Of a stretch of 64,000 nucleotides of DNA, positions 8,304-17,005 are shown in pieces; position 1 is the first letter of the stretch; every line of letters begins with the position of its first letter. The translations under genes were made by a program, and so were the position numbers. Source of the stretch: Methylobacterium tarhaniae. Lineage in GTDB: Bacteria > Pseudomonadota > Alphaproteobacteria > Rhizobiales > Beijerinckiaceae. The stretch is taken from contig NZ_LABZ01000025.1 of assembly GCF_001043955.1 (NCBI RefSeq), forward strand, positions 62,001 through 126,000, read 5' to 3'. The notes under the pieces were generated by a model. It searched no databases and was not told the DNA's origin. It saw nothing but the letters and a program-made list of their open reading frames with translations.

Positions 8304-9207
8304 GGGCTCGCCCCACCGTCCGGGAGCCTGAGCGCCGGATCCACAGGCCGGCCAGCGCCAGGGCCGCCGCGGCGTAGATGAGCCCCGCCGGCACCCACAT
8401 CATGAGCCCGGCGAGCTGCTGGTCCTCCACAGGCGTGAGGCCCCACTCGGCCGCGGCAAGCGCTTGGCGCGGGTACCAGAGCCGCGGTGAGATCGTCAGC
8501 AGCACGCCGAGCAGGCCGGTGTGGAGGCTCGTCACGAATAGGGCGAGGAAGGCGACGCCGTAGCCGCGCCAGCGAGCAGGGCCGAGCAGCGCCCACCAGA
8601 ATAACAGTGCCGAGACGAGGAAGCTCAGGTGCTGGAGCCAGTGGGCGAGGGCGCTCACCAGCACCCGGTCGTAGAGGCCCGGCATGTGCCAGGCCCACAA
8701 CGCCGCGCCGTGCAGCAGCGTCGCGGCAAACGGCGTGCTGAGCGTCCGCCAGGCCGGGCTGAGGAGGGGCAGGTGGCCGATGCCCCCGACGAATCCGCGC
8801 CAGGCGGCCGGCAGTGCCCAGAGCATCGTGCTGCCCGGGCGAGCGAGGACGAGGAGTGGGGCGGCGACCGCCATGATGAGTTCGTGCTCGATCATGTGGG
8901 CGGTGAATAAACGCTCGCCGAGCCAGTGCAGGGGCGAGAGCAGCGCCAGGGCAAGCACCGTCCAGCCGCCCCAGAAGCAGGCAACCTGCCAGCGCCGCAC
9001 CCCGCGCCCATGCCCTGCCCGCCGCCACAGCCGATGCGTGCCGGTGAGGAACAGGATGGCCGTGGCGTAGAGCGGGACGATCACCCGCAGGTCGGCGGTC
9101 CAGGCCGGCCCGGCGAGCAGCAACTCGCCGATGTCACCCCCGTGCGCGTGGGCCGCGGCCGGCCACAGCAGGAGGGGGAGAGCAGGGGTCAGGCGCCGTC
9201 TGCTCAT
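8293..9207 (-). CDS. ctaG: Cytochrome c oxidase assembly factor, CtaG/caa3 type
   Basis: The 304-residue integral membrane protein has a cleavable-looking N-terminus ending AHAHGGD, then about seven hydrophobic segments. Family hallmarks are the His-rich region MIEHELIMAVAAPLLVLARPG, HGAALWAWHMPGLYD and SLHTGLLGVLLTISPRLWYP. Members of this caa3_CtaG family help assemble the copper centres of caa3 oxidases; they are not homologous to the classic Cox11-like CtaG. ATG 9207 overlaps the preceding stop by 4 bp (ATGA). Linkage to coxBAC fits an assembly role for that oxidase. An in-frame extension up to 9591 is a shadow of the neighbouring gene. Confidence 0.88.
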   Translation of the reverse strand: MSRRRLTPALPLLLWPAAAHAHGGDIGELLLAGPAWTADLRVIVPLYATAILFLTGTHRLWRRAGHGRGVRRWQVACFWGGWTVLALALLSPLHWLGERLFTAHMIEHELIMAVAAPLLVLARPGSTMLWALPAAWRGFVGGIGHLPLLSPAWRTLSTPFAATLLHGAALWAWHMPGLYDRVLVSALAHWLQHLSFLVSALLFWWALLGPARWRGYGVAFLALFVTSLHTGLLGVLLTISPRLWYPRQALAAAEWGLTPVEDQQLAGLMMWVPAGLIYAAAALALAGLWIRRSGSRTVGRAHAA

Positions 9208-9578
9208 CGCTCGCACCCGCTGAAGACGAGTCCCGCCGCTCCGTGGACCATTATGGCGAGGGCGAAGAGCAGCGCCAGCAGCACGCCCATCGCGGCGACG
9301 AGGCGGTGGGGACGCCCGCCGTCCGGCGCGTCTAGGGAGCCGGCCCGCTGGCCCGGGACAGTCGCCGCTTCGGGCGGCCGGCGATAGGAGCGCCACGACA
9401 GCAGGCCGCCGAACAGGCTGACCAGGATGAGCAGAGCTGCCAGAGCCGTGACGGCGGGCAGCCGGTGAGCGCAGTCCCACGAGACCAGGGCGTAGTTGCC
9501 TTGCGTGCTCGCCAGCCACGCGACTGGGCCGGCATAGAGTCCGGCGGAGGGCCATCCTCGGACGAGCAGGCGGCGCAT
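9204..9578 (-). CDS. Small membrane protein of the caa3-type oxidase operon
   Basis: The 124-residue protein has three hydrophobic stretches (about residues 14-25, 41-60 and 92-114) and a polar, Arg/Pro-rich middle. I do not recognise a named family. Proteins of this size are often seen between subunit III and CtaG in such operons, so an accessory role in oxidase assembly or stability is plausible. The start is 9 bp after the coxC stop and the stop overlaps ctaG by 4 bp. Confidence 0.75.
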   Translation of the reverse strand: MRRLLVRGWPSAGLYAGPVAWLASTQGNYALVSWDCAHRLPAVTALAALLILVSLFGGLLSWRSYRRPPEAATVPGQRAGSLDAPDGGRPHRLVAAMGVLLALLFALAIMVHGAAGLVFSGCER

Positions 9579-9587
9579 CGTCGGCCC

Positions 9588-10226
9588 TCACCAGCGCGGG
9601 AGCCAGTAGACCGCCAGGTAGATCGGCAGCCAGGACAGCACGACGAAGTACCAGTAGAAGGCGTTGTCGCCGACATCGCTGAAGCGTTTGCCGGTCGCGT
9701 GGCGAGTGAACATCAGGGCGGCGAGCACCAGCGTGTCGCCGACATCCGTGACGAGGTGGGTGAGGTGCAGGGCGAGCAGCACCCAGGTGATCGAGCCGTA
9801 GGCGTTCTGGTCCCAGCTTACCCCGAGGCCGGTGAACTCATAGAGGCGCAAGGTCACGCTCGCGAGGCCGACGAGGGACATGACGATCAGGTCGCGCCGC
9901 ACGCGGCCGAGATCCTGCCGACGGGCGTTCCGGTCGGCGACTCGGTTCGGCCACAGGCTGGCGAGGAGCAGCACGGTGTTGAGGGTCCCCGCCCAGTGGT
10001 CGGGCGGTGCCGGTGCGAGGGGCCAGGACGGGTTGAGCTGGAGGAGGTACAGGTAGGTGCCGAGCGCCAGCGCGAAGCCCATGCCCTCAATGGCGAAGAA
10101 CCCGAGCGTGCCCCACCACATCGGGCTTTTCGCCCCGAAGCCGTAGGTCGGCAGCCTGGACAGGTCGTAGGCGTTGCGCTGCTCGTCGGCCCCGCTCGGT
10201 CGCGTTTCGGTGACGGGCGCGTTCAT
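9588..10226 (-). CDS. coxC: Cytochrome c oxidase subunit III
   Basis: The 212-residue subunit III of a heme-copper oxidase is a seven-helix-type family, here slightly short. It includes a polar N-terminus, MWWGTLGFFAIEGMGFALALG, a conserved RLYEF segment, WVLLALHLTHLVTDVGDTLVL, and the C-terminal DVGDNAFYWYFVVLSWLPIYLAVYW that closes the family. ATG 10226 overlaps the coxA stop (ATGA). A much longer upstream extension in this frame is only the antisense-like shadow of coxA. The protein supports proton uptake and stability of subunit I and has no redox centre. Confidence 0.9.
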   Translation of the reverse strand: MNAPVTETRPSGADEQRNAYDLSRLPTYGFGAKSPMWWGTLGFFAIEGMGFALALGTYLYLLQLNPSWPLAPAPPDHWAGTLNTVLLLASLWPNRVADRNARRQDLGRVRRDLIVMSLVGLASVTLRLYEFTGLGVSWDQNAYGSITWVLLALHLTHLVTDVGDTLVLAALMFTRHATGKRFSDVGDNAFYWYFVVLSWLPIYLAVYWLPRW

Positions 10227-12151
10227 GCCTCGTCCTCCGGGGTCCCTTTCGGCCAGAACCAGCCGGTGAGCGCCGCCGCGATCGGGGGTAAGCCCCAGAG
10301 CACCGCGTGGGGCGTGAAGATCGAGCCGATGAAGGTCGCCCCGACCGCCAAAGCCGCGACGAGGGGCCAGATCGAGGGTTCCGGCGAGGCCTCGCGCAAT
10401 TGCGGCTCGGCCTCCGCCACGCTGGTGACCACCAGTTCCCGGTAGGCGGCGCTGAGACCCGTCGCGACCGGCAGGCCGGCCCGTTCGGCCCAGAGCGGTT
10501 CGCGATGGGTAACGAGGGGAATGCGGTCGAAGTTCTGCGGAGCCGGCGGCGAGGCGGCCGCCCATTCGAGGGTGCCGGCACCCCAGGGGTTCGGGCCGGC
10601 GATGTCGCCCCGGCGCAGGCTCGCCGCGACGTTCCAGAAGAAGACGAGGAAACCGGAGAACAGCACCAGGGCGCCCGCGGTCGACAGCATCTGCAGGTCG
10701 CCCCAGCCCATTTCGGGCCCGTAGGTGTAGACCCGCCGCGGCATCCCCATCAGCCCGCTGATATGCATGGGGAAGAACGCGACGTTGAAGCCGACGAAGA
10801 CGAGCCAGAAGTTCCATCGGCCGAGCCGCTCACTCATGAGCCGCCCGGTGAATTTCGGGAACCAATAGTAGATCGCCCCGAGCAACGGGAAGACGTTGCC
10901 ACCGATCAGGACATAGTGGAAATGGGCCACTACGAAGTAGGTGTCGTGAACTTGCGTGTCGATCGGCACCGAGGCGAGCATGATGCCGGACAGGCCGCCG
11001 GCCACGAAGACGAAGAAGAAGCCGCAGACGAACAGCAGAGGCGTGCGCCAGACCGGCCGGCCGTCCCACAGGGTCGCGATCCAGCAGAAGATCTGCAAGC
11101 CGTTCGGGATTGCGATCAGCATGCTGGAGGCGGTGAAGAAGGCGGCGCCGAGCTGCGGCAGCCCGGTCGTGAACATGTGGTGGACCCACAGGCCGAAGGA
11201 CAGGAACCCGGTGGCGATCAGCGACAGGACGAGGGCGAGGTAGCCGAAGATCTCGCGCCGGGCGAAGGTCGGAATGATCGCCGACACGAAGGCCGTGCCG
11301 GGCAGGAAGATGATGTAGACCTCCGGGTGGCCGAAGAACCAGAACAGGTGCTGGAACAGCAGCGCGTCGCCGCCCTCGGCCGGGTTGAACAGCTGGGTGC
11401 CGATGAGTCGATCGAGGATCAGGAAGGTCGAGGCGAGCATCACCGCCGGCAGGGCGAACACGATGATGAAGGAATTGACGAACAAAGCCCAGACGAAGAG
11501 CGGGATGCGGTCGAGGGTCATGCCCGGGGCGCGCTGCTTGAGCACCGTCACGATGATCTCGACGGCGACGGCGAGGCCGGAAAGCTCCGTGAAGGTGATC
11601 ATCTGAGCCCAGACGTCGGCGCGCTTGCCGGGCGAATACTCCGGGCCGGAGAGCGGCACGTAGGCGAACCAGCCGACATCCGGCCCGATATTGAGCAGGA
11701 ACGAGATCCAGAGAAACAGCCCACCCGAGAGGTAGACCCAGTACGAGAAGGCGTTGAGGCGCGGGAAGGCGATGTTGCGGGTGCCGACCATCAGCGGCAC
11801 GAGGTAGACGGCCATGGCCTCTCCGATCGGCACACCGAACAGGAACATCATGGTCGAGCCGTGCATCGTGAAGAGCTGGTTGTAGGTGTCGGGCCCGACG
11901 AGGCCGTTCTCCGGCCGCGCCAGCTGCAGGCGCATCACGATCGCGGTGAGCCCGCCGAGGAACAGGAACAGGAACGCCGTTGCGATGTAGCGCCGGCCGA
12001 TCACCTTGTGGTCGACGCTCGACAGCCGGGCGATCACGCCCCGCCCGGTGCCCCAGATCCGGGCGAGCCGTTCGCTCAGCGCGGGCCCGTCGAGATCCGT
12101 GTCACGCAAATCGCGGGGCAAGTCGCGGGGGAGGGGAGCCGCGTCGCTCAT
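10223..12151 (-). CDS. coxA: Cytochrome c oxidase subunit I
   Basis: This 642-residue catalytic subunit carries heme a, heme a3 and CuB. Visible are the low-spin heme region MHGSTMMFLFGVP, WFFGHPEVYIIFLPG with the His-Tyr cross-link pair, the two CuB histidines in GLWVHHMF, and the heme ligands in DTYFVVAHFHYVLIGG. After the twelfth helix come about 130 extra residues with two more hydrophobic spans near the C-terminus (WPLVAALAVGATFIGSIF and AVLWGLPPIAAALTGWFWP), an extension seen in some caa3-type oxidases. The start overlaps the coxB stop by 4 bp. CoxB has CuA, so the oxidase takes electrons from cytochrome c. Confidence 0.95.
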   Translation of the reverse strand: MSDAAPLPRDLPRDLRDTDLDGPALSERLARIWGTGRGVIARLSSVDHKVIGRRYIATAFLFLFLGGLTAIVMRLQLARPENGLVGPDTYNQLFTMHGSTMMFLFGVPIGEAMAVYLVPLMVGTRNIAFPRLNAFSYWVYLSGGLFLWISFLLNIGPDVGWFAYVPLSGPEYSPGKRADVWAQMITFTELSGLAVAVEIIVTVLKQRAPGMTLDRIPLFVWALFVNSFIIVFALPAVMLASTFLILDRLIGTQLFNPAEGGDALLFQHLFWFFGHPEVYIIFLPGTAFVSAIIPTFARREIFGYLALVLSLIATGFLSFGLWVHHMFTTGLPQLGAAFFTASSMLIAIPNGLQIFCWIATLWDGRPVWRTPLLFVCGFFFVFVAGGLSGIMLASVPIDTQVHDTYFVVAHFHYVLIGGNVFPLLGAIYYWFPKFTGRLMSERLGRWNFWLVFVGFNVAFFPMHISGLMGMPRRVYTYGPEMGWGDLQMLSTAGALVLFSGFLVFFWNVAASLRRGDIAGPNPWGAGTLEWAAASPPAPQNFDRIPLVTHREPLWAERAGLPVATGLSAAYRELVVTSVAEAEPQLREASPEPSIWPLVAALAVGATFIGSIFTPHAVLWGLPPIAAALTGWFWPKGTPEDEA

Positions 12152-13152
12152 TCGAGCCCCGCGAGATAGGCCGAGATGGTGTTGAGCCGGTCGGGTTCGA
12201 GCGGGATCAGCGGCATGTTCACCCCCGGCTTGATCCCGTGCGGATCGACGATCCAGGCGGCGAGGCTGCCGCGGGTGAGCGGCAGGCTGCCGGCGGCGAG
12301 CGTGCGGCGCGAGGCGAGGTGGGTCAGTTCCGGGCCGTTGCGGCCGGCTGCCGCGGTACCGCGGACCTGGTGGCAGAGCGCGCAAGGGGCGGCGACGAAG
12401 GCCGCCTCGCCCGCCCGCGCCTCCTCGCTCGCCGGCTCGCGCCGGGGCGCCACCTGTCCGTCCCGCCAGCGGGCGAAGGCCGCCGGCTCGTCGGCGATCA
12501 CCAGGAGGCTCATCCGGGCGTGCTGCATCCCGCAGAACTCGGCGCACTGGCCGCGATAGACGCCCGGCCGCTCGGCGGTGAAGCGGATCGCATTGCTGCG
12601 CCCCGGGATCAGGTCCTGCTTGCCCATCAGGCTCGGGACCCAGAACGAGTGGATCACGTCGGTCGAGTCGAGGCTGATCGCGACCGGTACGCCGACCGGC
12701 ACGTGGATCTCGTTGGCGGTGGTGAAGACGCGGTCGGGCGCGGCATCCTCGTAGCGCACCTCCCACCACCATTGGTGCCCGAGGACGCGGATCGTGATCC
12801 CGGCTTGCTCCTCGCCGAACAGCCGCCGCTGGCCGGCATAGCTGAGGCCCGTCAGGACCAGGACGACGAGCCCGGTAACGATGGCGAGCCCGGTCACCAG
12901 GGCCACAGCCCGCCGCTCGTAGGCCGGATCGACGGCGAGCGGGTCGGCCCCCGCCGGCCGGCGCGGCCGCAGGCTGAGGGCCAGCGTCGCCATGACCGCG
13001 AGCCAGATCGCTCCCAGCACGGCAACGAAGACTACGAACAGCCACAGAAGCTCGCGTGCCTGCGGGCTGACCGGGTTCAGGGGCGACTGCACGAGGTTGC
13101 AGCTGGCGAGCGGCACCACCAGGATGACGACGAGGCCGCGCCGTGCGCTCAT
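12148..13152 (-). CDS. coxB: Cytochrome c oxidase subunit II with fused C-terminal cytochrome c (caa3 type)
   Basis: The 334-residue lipoprotein has a lipobox ending at Cys18 (VVPLASC), two transmembrane helices (about 33-60 and 83-105), and a cupredoxin domain. The full CuA set is visible: His168, then GQCAEFCGMQHARM with Cys203, Glu205, Cys207, His211 and Met214. A cytochrome c domain follows with CALCH (Cys257, Cys260, His261) and a Met in VNMPLIPL. This fusion defines caa3 oxidases, in which the subunit carries its own electron donor. Position between a soluble-type cytochrome gene and coxA, with 4-bp overlaps on both sides, indicates translational coupling. Confidence 0.95.
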   Translation of the reverse strand: MSARRGLVVILVVPLASCNLVQSPLNPVSPQARELLWLFVVFVAVLGAIWLAVMATLALSLRPRRPAGADPLAVDPAYERRAVALVTGLAIVTGLVVLVLTGLSYAGQRRLFGEEQAGITIRVLGHQWWWEVRYEDAAPDRVFTTANEIHVPVGVPVAISLDSTDVIHSFWVPSLMGKQDLIPGRSNAIRFTAERPGVYRGQCAEFCGMQHARMSLLVIADEPAAFARWRDGQVAPRREPASEEARAGEAAFVAAPCALCHQVRGTAAAGRNGPELTHLASRRTLAAGSLPLTRGSLAAWIVDPHGIKPGVNMPLIPLEPDRLNTISAYLAGLE

Positions 13153-13709
13153 TGTGCCCTCTCTCCACCGGGTGGGACGAGGCCGCCGGCGACGGGCGGG
13201 CTCGGGTCGGTCCGGTTCTCGGCGGGGCGCGGATGCAGGGTATCGCTGCGGGCGGGTGCTGCGCTCGACGGGACGTTGCCGCTCATCGCGCGCACATAGG
13301 CGGCGAGTTCCCAGATCTGGTCGTCGGGAATGCGGCCACGGAACGAGGGCATCCCGTTCGGGCGCCCCTCGCGGATGGTCTGGACGATGTTCTCGATCGC
13401 GGCCCCGTAGATCCAGCGATCGTCGATCAGGGCCGGCCCCATGCCGCCGCCGCCCTGGCCGTGGCAGCCGTTGCAGTTGAACCAGACGAACAATTTCTTG
13501 CCCTGGCTCAGATGGTAGGCGTTGCCCTCGAACTGCGCGGCCTTGCCGCTGGTCGCGACGACCGGCCCCGCGCTGCCGGGCGACAGGCTGACGAGGGCGA
13601 CCTCCTCGCGCGACTCCCCGCCGACCGGGCTCGGGCGGGCCTGTCGCTCCTCGCGCTGGCAGGCCGCCGGCAGCACGGCGAGGACCAGGGCGAGAGCGGT
13701 CCGGATCAT
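13149..13709 (-). CDS. Cytochrome c lipoprotein, XoxG-like position
   Basis: The 186-residue protein has a lipoprotein signal with Cys17 (VLPAACQ). A single heme motif CNGCHG is followed by GGGGMGPALIDDRWIYG and a Met in NGMPSFRGRIPDD. The last 40 residues are Pro-rich and disordered-looking. The GPAL-DD-WIYG pattern is common in cytochromes that accept electrons from PQQ alcohol dehydrogenases. Its place between the XoxJ-like gene and coxB makes it the natural link from dehydrogenase to oxidase. Both gene junctions are 4-bp overlaps. Specific assignment as XoxG is positional inference. Confidence 0.85.
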   Translation of the reverse strand: MIRTALALVLAVLPAACQREERQARPSPVGGESREEVALVSLSPGSAGPVVATSGKAAQFEGNAYHLSQGKKLFVWFNCNGCHGQGGGGMGPALIDDRWIYGAAIENIVQTIREGRPNGMPSFRGRIPDDQIWELAAYVRAMSGNVPSSAAPARSDTLHPRPAENRTDPSPPVAGGLVPPGGERAQ

Positions 13710-14554
13710 GGCGCGGCGGCCTCCGCCGGGCGGTCGAGGCGCGGCACGGAATAGTCAGCGAGGATCGCATTGATCTCGGTCCGGTGCCGCTCCAGCGCAG
13801 CGCCGACCTCCCGGCGCAAGGGCTCGTCCTCGCGCCGCACGGCCATGGCGATGTCGAACACCATCGGCCCCTTGGGCCCGTCGAGGGCGGGACGGACCGG
13901 ATCGACCCGCAAGCGCGGCGTCGCGCGGGCTGCGAAGTAGCCGGCCATCGGCCCCCAGGCCAGCGCGAGGTCGACTTCGCCGCGGGCCACCGCCTCGACG
14001 ATCCGGGCGGGCGGGTTGGCTTGTGCGTAGTCGCCGGTGAGCAGGTAGCCGCGCACGGTATCGGTCAGCCCGCGCCGGGCCAGCGCCTGGGCGGGCGGCG
14101 TGCTCGCCGCGTCGAGCCCAGCGAGCTGCACGCCGACGGTCAGGCGGGCGAGGCTCGGATCGTCGAGGGAGGCGATGGTCGGGCCGTTGGGGCGCGAGAC
14201 GACGACGTAGGTCGAGCGGTAATAGGGCCGCGTCGGGCGCAAGAGCTCGATCCCGACGGGCAGGCCCGCGACGAGATCGCAGCGCCCAGCCAGGATCGTG
14301 TGGCGCAGGAAGCCGCGCCTCTGCGCCCACCAAGTGTAGCTCACGGTGGCGCCGAGGTCGCGGGCGACGATCGCGACGATGCGGTTCTCGAAGCCCTCTC
14401 CGGCGCTGTTGGAAAACGGCAGGTTGTTGGGATCGGCGCAGACGCGCAGCTCGCGGGCGGACGCCGGAAGCGCCGTCGCGCAGGCCAGCGCCAACGCCAA
14501 CGCCAACGTGGCTCTATGGAAGGGCCAAGGATTCCTAGGGAAGAGCAAAATCAT
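13706..14554 (-). CDS. xoxJ: XoxJ/MoxJ-like periplasmic protein, quinoprotein dehydrogenase-associated
   Basis: The 282-residue solute-binding-fold protein has a signal peptide (residues about 14-33, ending ALPASARE). Family features are LRVCADPNNLPFSN at the mature N-terminus, ENRIVAIVARDLGATVSYTWWAQRRGF, and GRCDLVAGLPVGIELLRPTRPYYRSTYVVV. XoxJ/MoxJ proteins are thought to help activate or mature PQQ methanol dehydrogenases rather than to import solutes. The start overlaps the dehydrogenase stop by 20 bp and the stop overlaps the next cytochrome by 4 bp, strongly supporting a dedicated partner role. Confidence 0.88.
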   Translation of the reverse strand: MILLFPRNPWPFHRATLALALALACATALPASARELRVCADPNNLPFSNSAGEGFENRIVAIVARDLGATVSYTWWAQRRGFLRHTILAGRCDLVAGLPVGIELLRPTRPYYRSTYVVVSRPNGPTIASLDDPSLARLTVGVQLAGLDAASTPPAQALARRGLTDTVRGYLLTGDYAQANPPARIVEAVARGEVDLALAWGPMAGYFAARATPRLRVDPVRPALDGPKGPMVFDIAMAVRREDEPLRREVGAALERHRTEINAILADYSVPRLDRPAEAAAP

Positions 14555-16358
14555 AGAGCATGCCCCCCTTGGTGGTGACCTCCTTCAGGTCGCGCATCGC
14601 GTTGAGGAAACCGAGCGCCCCGGTGCCGTCGCGCGGGTCGAGATCGGCCGAGACGATGACACCGGGCCAGCCGCCGACCCCCGACAGGATCGCGACGTGC
14701 TGGCGCCCGTCGGGCGCCCGGTAGGTGGTGGGCTGGCCGATGATTCCCGACCCGGTCTTGAATTGCCACACCACCGCGCCGGTGCGGGCGTTCACGGCTT
14801 TGAACCAGCCGTCCATGGTGCCGTAGAAGGCGACATCGCCGGCGGTCACCAGGGTGCCGCTCCAGACCGGAAACTCTTCCTTGATCGACCAGGCGGCGCG
14901 CTCGCCCGCCACGTCCCAGGCGGTGTAGACGCCGCGATGCCCGCCCGGGCCCGCCTTCATTCGCGTCTCCGAGCCGAGATAGGGCGTGCCGGCGATGTAG
15001 TTCGCCTGGAGGTGCTCCTCGTCCATGCAGAGATTGGCGTGCGGCAGGTAGAGAAGGCCGGTGCGCGGCGAGTAGGCCGAGGGGCTCCAGTCCTTGGCGC
15101 CCGAGGCGTTCGGGCAGATGTCGCGCATCACCTTGCCCATTTCGGGCTTCTTCTCGGGGATATATTGCAGCCGGCCGGTCTTCAGGTCGACGCCGGTCGT
15201 GGTGGTGATCGGGTGGAAAGGCTTTGCCGCAAGCACCTCGCCGGTGGTGCGGTCGAGGATGTAGACGTGGCCGTTGCGCTCCGGCCGCACGAGCACCTTC
15301 CGGGGGGCACCGTTCCAGGTCATGTCGAGCAGGATCTGCTCGTTGATCCCGTCCCAGTCGTAGAGGTCGTGCGGGCTCCACTGGTAGAACCACCGCGCCG
15401 CGCCGGTGTCGGGATCACGGGCGAAGAGGCCGGAGGTCCACTTGTTGTCGCCCGGCCGCTGGTCGGCGTTCCACGGGCCTGGATTGCCGGTGCCGTGATA
15501 GAGCAGGTTGAGCTCGGGGTCGAAGGACAGCCACCCCCAGACGGTGCCCCCGCCCTGCTCCCAGGCGCCCGGCGGCCAGGTCTTCGTCCCGAGATCCGGC
15601 CCCTTGTCCGAGTCGTAGAACGGTCGGAAACCGGGCCCGATCAGCACGTCGGCATCGGGTCCGGTGTTGAAGGCCTTCCAGGCGACCTTGCCGGTCTGCT
15701 GGTCGAGGGCCTGGATCCAGCCGCGCACCCCGAACTCACCGCCGGCATTGCCGACGAAGACCTTGCCGCGGGCGACGAGCGGCGCCATCGTCATGGTCTC
15801 GCCGATGTTGATGTTGCCGATCTTGGTCTTCCAGGCCTCGCGCCCGGTCGCGGCCTCGACCGAGACGACGTTGCCGTCGAGCGTGTTGAAGAATAGGTGC
15901 CCGTCGGCATAGGCCGGGCCGCGGTTGACCACGTCGCAGCAGGCCACGCCCTGCGCGGCCGCCTCGGGCTTGGGGTTGTACTGCCACTTCAGGGCTGCGC
16001 CCGGCTTCGTCAGGTCGAGGGCGTAGAGGATGTTGGGATAGGGCGAGAGCACGTACATCGTGCCGTCGACGACCAGCGGCGAGGATTCCTGGCCACGGTT
16101 CACGCCGACCGAGAAGGTGAACGACACCCGGAGGTCCTTGGCCGTCTCCGGGGTGATCTCGGAGAGTTCGCTGTAGCGCGTGCTGGCGAAGTTCTTGGCC
16201 GGCATCGTCCACTGGCCGTCTTCGATGGGGGAGGCTGCGGCAGGGGGAACGGGATGCGCCGGCGGGCTCAACTCCTGCGCGCACGCGGAACTCAGGCATG
16301 CGAGGCCGAGGAGACAGACGGCCGAGGCGGCGATTCTTCCCACGACGTGTCCTGCCAC
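14535..16358 (-). CDS. PQQ-dependent alcohol dehydrogenase, lanthanide (XoxF/ExaF) type
   Basis: The 607-residue periplasmic eight-bladed quinoprotein has a signal peptide (residues 8-27). Active-site features are the vicinal disulfide Cys140-Cys141 (GVACCDVVNRG), Glu208 in GNAGGEFG, Asn292 in GTGNPGPWN, catalytic Asp334, and a second Asp336 in YDWDGINEQ. The extra Asp two residues after the catalytic Asp is the known signature of lanthanide-coordinating XoxF and ExaF enzymes; Ca-dependent MxaF has Ala there. Tryptophan-docking repeats such as WKAFNTGPDADVLIGPGF are present. It oxidises a primary alcohol or aldehyde; methanol versus longer alcohol cannot be fixed. It heads the operon with XoxJ-like, cytochrome and caa3-type oxidase genes. 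Confidence 0.92.
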   Translation of the reverse strand: MAGHVVGRIAASAVCLLGLACLSSACAQELSPPAHPVPPAAASPIEDGQWTMPAKNFASTRYSELSEITPETAKDLRVSFTFSVGVNRGQESSPLVVDGTMYVLSPYPNILYALDLTKPGAALKWQYNPKPEAAAQGVACCDVVNRGPAYADGHLFFNTLDGNVVSVEAATGREAWKTKIGNINIGETMTMAPLVARGKVFVGNAGGEFGVRGWIQALDQQTGKVAWKAFNTGPDADVLIGPGFRPFYDSDKGPDLGTKTWPPGAWEQGGGTVWGWLSFDPELNLLYHGTGNPGPWNADQRPGDNKWTSGLFARDPDTGAARWFYQWSPHDLYDWDGINEQILLDMTWNGAPRKVLVRPERNGHVYILDRTTGEVLAAKPFHPITTTTGVDLKTGRLQYIPEKKPEMGKVMRDICPNASGAKDWSPSAYSPRTGLLYLPHANLCMDEEHLQANYIAGTPYLGSETRMKAGPGGHRGVYTAWDVAGERAAWSIKEEFPVWSGTLVTAGDVAFYGTMDGWFKAVNARTGAVVWQFKTGSGIIGQPTTYRAPDGRQHVAILSGVGGWPGVIVSADLDPRDGTGALGFLNAMRDLKEVTTKGGMLYDFALP

Positions 16359-16537
16359 GAAAACGTCTCGCTTCGTCTTGTTCGGGCGAGTAGACCGTGA
16401 CGATGCGACGCTGCAGGCGAGCGCGCATTGCCCTGGATTAAAATTTGCGAATTGGCACAGCGGTCCACCTCTGCGACGACCAGCTCGGAAGTCCGGATCG
16501 ATGGCCGCACGACGACCGGCCCCGTCCGGTCACCCGC

Positions 16538-17005
16538 TCAATGATGCCCGCCACCCCCATGCGGCATCGCCGGCTGCGGCTGCAACGGCACGCCCTTCTG
16601 CAACGGCATCTGCACCCCGCCCTCGATCGGCGCCATCATGTTGGTGTTCATGTGGTGCATGATCCACACCGACCCGCCGAACAGCAGGAAGACGATCAGC
16701 ACGCCGAAGGCCAGCGCCATGATGTTGTTGGTGTTGTCCGGTCCGCTGGTGAGATGGAGGAAGAAGACGAGATGCACCCCCATCTGCGCGATGGCGAAGG
16801 TGAGGAGCGCGACGGGGATCGCCGGGGCCCACATGATCCTGGTCTGCGCCACCCAGAACGAGGCGGCGGTGAGCAGCAGCGCCAGCGCGAGCCCGATCAC
16901 GTAGCTGCGCAAGCCCGTCCCGAATTCCTCGTGGGCGTATTCGTCGCCGGGGGCGATGTCGGCATGCGCGCGGTCGTCGGGGGCGCTTCCTTGGGTGTGG
17001 CTCAT
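16538..17005 (-). CDS. cyoD: Cytochrome bo3 quinol oxidase subunit IV
   Basis: The 155-residue protein has three transmembrane helices typical of CyoD: GLRSYVIGLALALLLTAASF, IPVALLTFAIAQMGVHLVFFLHL and IMALAFGVLIVFLLFGGSVWIMHHM. The tail is Gln/Pro/Gly/His-rich, longer than in E. coli. ATG 17005 overlaps the cyoC stop. It ends 180 bp before the PQQ dehydrogenase start, so readthrough into that operon is possible. Confidence 0.93.
   Translation of the reverse strand: MSHTQGSAPDDRAHADIAPGDEYAHEEFGTGLRSYVIGLALALLLTAASFWVAQTRIMWAPAIPVALLTFAIAQMGVHLVFFLHLTSGPDNTNNIMALAFGVLIVFLLFGGSVWIMHHMNTNMMAPIEGGVQMPLQKGVPLQPQPAMPHGGGGHH

Noticed and set aside
10307..12169. 620-codon + strand open frame opposite coxA
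   Set aside because: It is antisense to a clear oxidase subunit, its translation is Glu/Arg/Gly-skewed without domains, and high GC at third positions produces such shadows.
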